DNA from: Halobacteriales archaeon QS_9_67_15
Lineage (GTDB): Archaea > Halobacteriota > Halobacteria > Halobacteriales > Haloarculaceae
Assembly: GCA_003023165.1 (NCBI GenBank)
Contig: PXSD01000121.1
Span: 16,578 to 29,609 of the forward strand
Reading direction: 5' to 3'
Length of the DNA stretch: 13,032 nucleotides
Shown piece after piece: positions 12,300 to 13,032 of the stretch (positions within the stretch are counted from its first letter, which is position 1; each line of letters starts with the position of its first letter). The notes beneath the pieces were generated by a model. It did not search any database. It saw only the letters and a program-made list of their open reading frames with translations, and was not told where the DNA came from. A program made the translations under genes and the position numbers.

Positions 12300-12902
12300 A
12301 TGGTTGACGGCGCAGACCGATCAGACCATCCCGGGTCGGCCGAGTCGGGCGATGCCTCCGGACGAGCCGAACACGAGAGTGGCGGAGAGACGGCGTCGGA
12401 GGCTCAGGAAAGCAGGTCACGAGAGACTCGAGGAAGCGAAACAGGAGAGAGTGAAGGACAGACGAGTGAAGGACAGACGAGTGAAGGACAGACGAGCGGA
12501 GACAGGGAGAGTAGAAAAGAGGAGGGTAAAGACCGGGAGAGAGGAGCCCGAGAAGACGGACTGCGTTCACCGTCGGACGACCGATTTGACGAGGAGCTCC
12601 CGAAGTACCTCCGAGAGGGACTGGCAAGACAGAACGTCGAAACGCTACGGATCGCACGTCGATACATCGATGCGCTCATCGACCGCAAGGACCGACCAGT
12701 CGTCCCCGAGGAGTTGCCCGAGACCGCGGAGCCCGTGAACGAGACCACCGATGGGTACGTTGTCGAAGAGTACGTGCGATGTGGGAAAGACAACTGTGCG
12801 TGTGCCTCCGGTGCCGAGAGCGATATGCACGGGCCCTACGAGTACCGGTACTATCGTGACGACGATGGGTCCCTGCACAAGGAGTACGCCGACAACGAGT
12901 GA
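12300..12902 (+). CDS. DUF6788-like Cys-motif protein with purine-rich disordered N-terminus
   Basis: 200 residues. The first ~95 are disordered and rich in Glu, Ser, Arg and Gly, including three GQTSE repeats. Residues ~96-130 are helical (ELPKYLREGLARQNVETLRI; RYIDALIDRK). The C-terminus DGYVVEEYVRCGKDNCACAS (151-170) with C161, C166 and C168, then HGPYEYRYYRDDDGSLHKEY (177-196), matches the short DUF6788 module (CGKxxCxC..G..HGPYxYxY), a probable metal or nucleic-acid-binding motif. The coding strand is unusually purine-rich and uses AGA, AGT and GAA codons that neighbours avoid, suggesting recent acquisition, for example from a virus or plasmid. A palindrome-rich promoter lies directly upstream. 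The module is fairly clear, the role unknown. Confidence 0.8.
   Translation: MVDGADRSDHPGSAESGDASGRAEHESGGETASEAQESRSRETRGSETGESEGQTSEGQTSEGQTSGDRESRKEEGKDRERGAREDGLRSPSDDRFDEELPKYLREGLARQNVETLRIARRYIDALIDRKDRPVVPEELPETAEPVNETTDGYVVEEYVRCGKDNCACASGAESDMHGPYEYRYYRDDDGSLHKEYADNE
12451..12495 (+). repeat. Three perfect 15-bp tandem repeats inside the DUF6788-like gene
   Basis: The unit GTGAAGGACAGACGA occurs three times without mismatch and encodes the repeating GQTSE. Being a multiple of three, copy-number change would keep the frame. Confidence 0.9.
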
Positions 12903-13032
12903 CGACCGGCTCGTGGGAGGTGCCGAACGAGAGCGGTCGATTCTCCCGGGACGGTTCCGGTCTGTCCGTTCTCGAAGCGTTCAAGCGAAAGAATTGATCG
13001 AGCGTTCGGCAGGACATACACACCACGTTTCC

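Noticed and set aside
12451..12495. Tandem repeats as a CRISPR-like or origin iteron array
   Set aside because: The units are directly adjacent without spacers, in frame, and encode a GQTSE repeat in a disordered protein segment.
12903..13032. Possible start of another gene or att site at the window end
   Set aside because: No start with coding bias, no recognisable motif and no repeat matching elsewhere in the window.

Overview
The window reads as chromosome or megaplasmid DNA of a halophilic archaeon (class Halobacteria). The evidence is very high G+C with strong third-position G/C in the genes, strongly acidic Asp/Glu-rich soluble proteins, AT-rich TATA-like boxes about 26 bases upstream of several start codons (leaderless archaeal promoters), and families typical of haloarchaea (DUF7344-type winged helix, haloarchaeal PRC-barrel proteins, pentapeptide-channel fusions). 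No rRNA, tRNA, CRISPR array or transposase gene was seen.

Left part (1-4355). A minus-strand PRC-barrel protein with a long repetitive middle is divergent from a two-gene plus-strand operon for small membrane proteins (a TM-helix/mechanosensitive-channel-like fragment and a ZIP-like polytopic protein). This operon converges on a small acidic coiled-coil protein; between them lie hairpins and an 80-base inverted-repeat element. A DUF7344-type winged-helix protein follows. Then comes a scrap zone in which a PRC-barrel fragment (plus) and a frameshifted NuoC fragment (minus) meet head to head inside a shared 12-base sequence. A dodecin follows.

Centre (4528-9160). This is a minus-strand block of membrane proteins: a CPA1-type Na+/H+ antiporter with a downstream pentapeptide-repeat protein carrying a K+-channel filter (TLGYGD), and a YihY/BrkB-family protein whose 3' end overlaps a four-TM protein of unknown function. 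Together they suggest ion, osmotic and envelope homeostasis. The BrkB leader has a dyad near the predicted transcription start and a Shine-Dalgarno sequence inside a GNRA-capped hairpin.

Right part (9275-13032). A 5'-truncated Tp34/P19-like domain is divergent from a FAD oxidoreductase fused to a C-terminal Rieske domain, which has a strong Shine-Dalgarno sequence. This converges on a small single-TM protein. Beyond it is a three-frame pseudogene of a cysteine-rich four-helix copper-binding protein, a roughly 150-base stretch (about 12101-12251) in which I see nothing convincing, and a purine-rich gene of different composition ending in a DUF6788-like Cys motif, preceded by a cluster of GTAA/TTAC palindromes. 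Nothing was recognised in the last 130 bases.

Overall, intact membrane and stress genes are interspersed with three clear gene remnants plus one probable one. That is the texture of an accessory, recombining region. No complete novel defence or mobile system is visible; the most unusual items are the NuoC/PRC junction, the channel lacking an obvious first membrane helix, and the leader hairpin of the BrkB gene.
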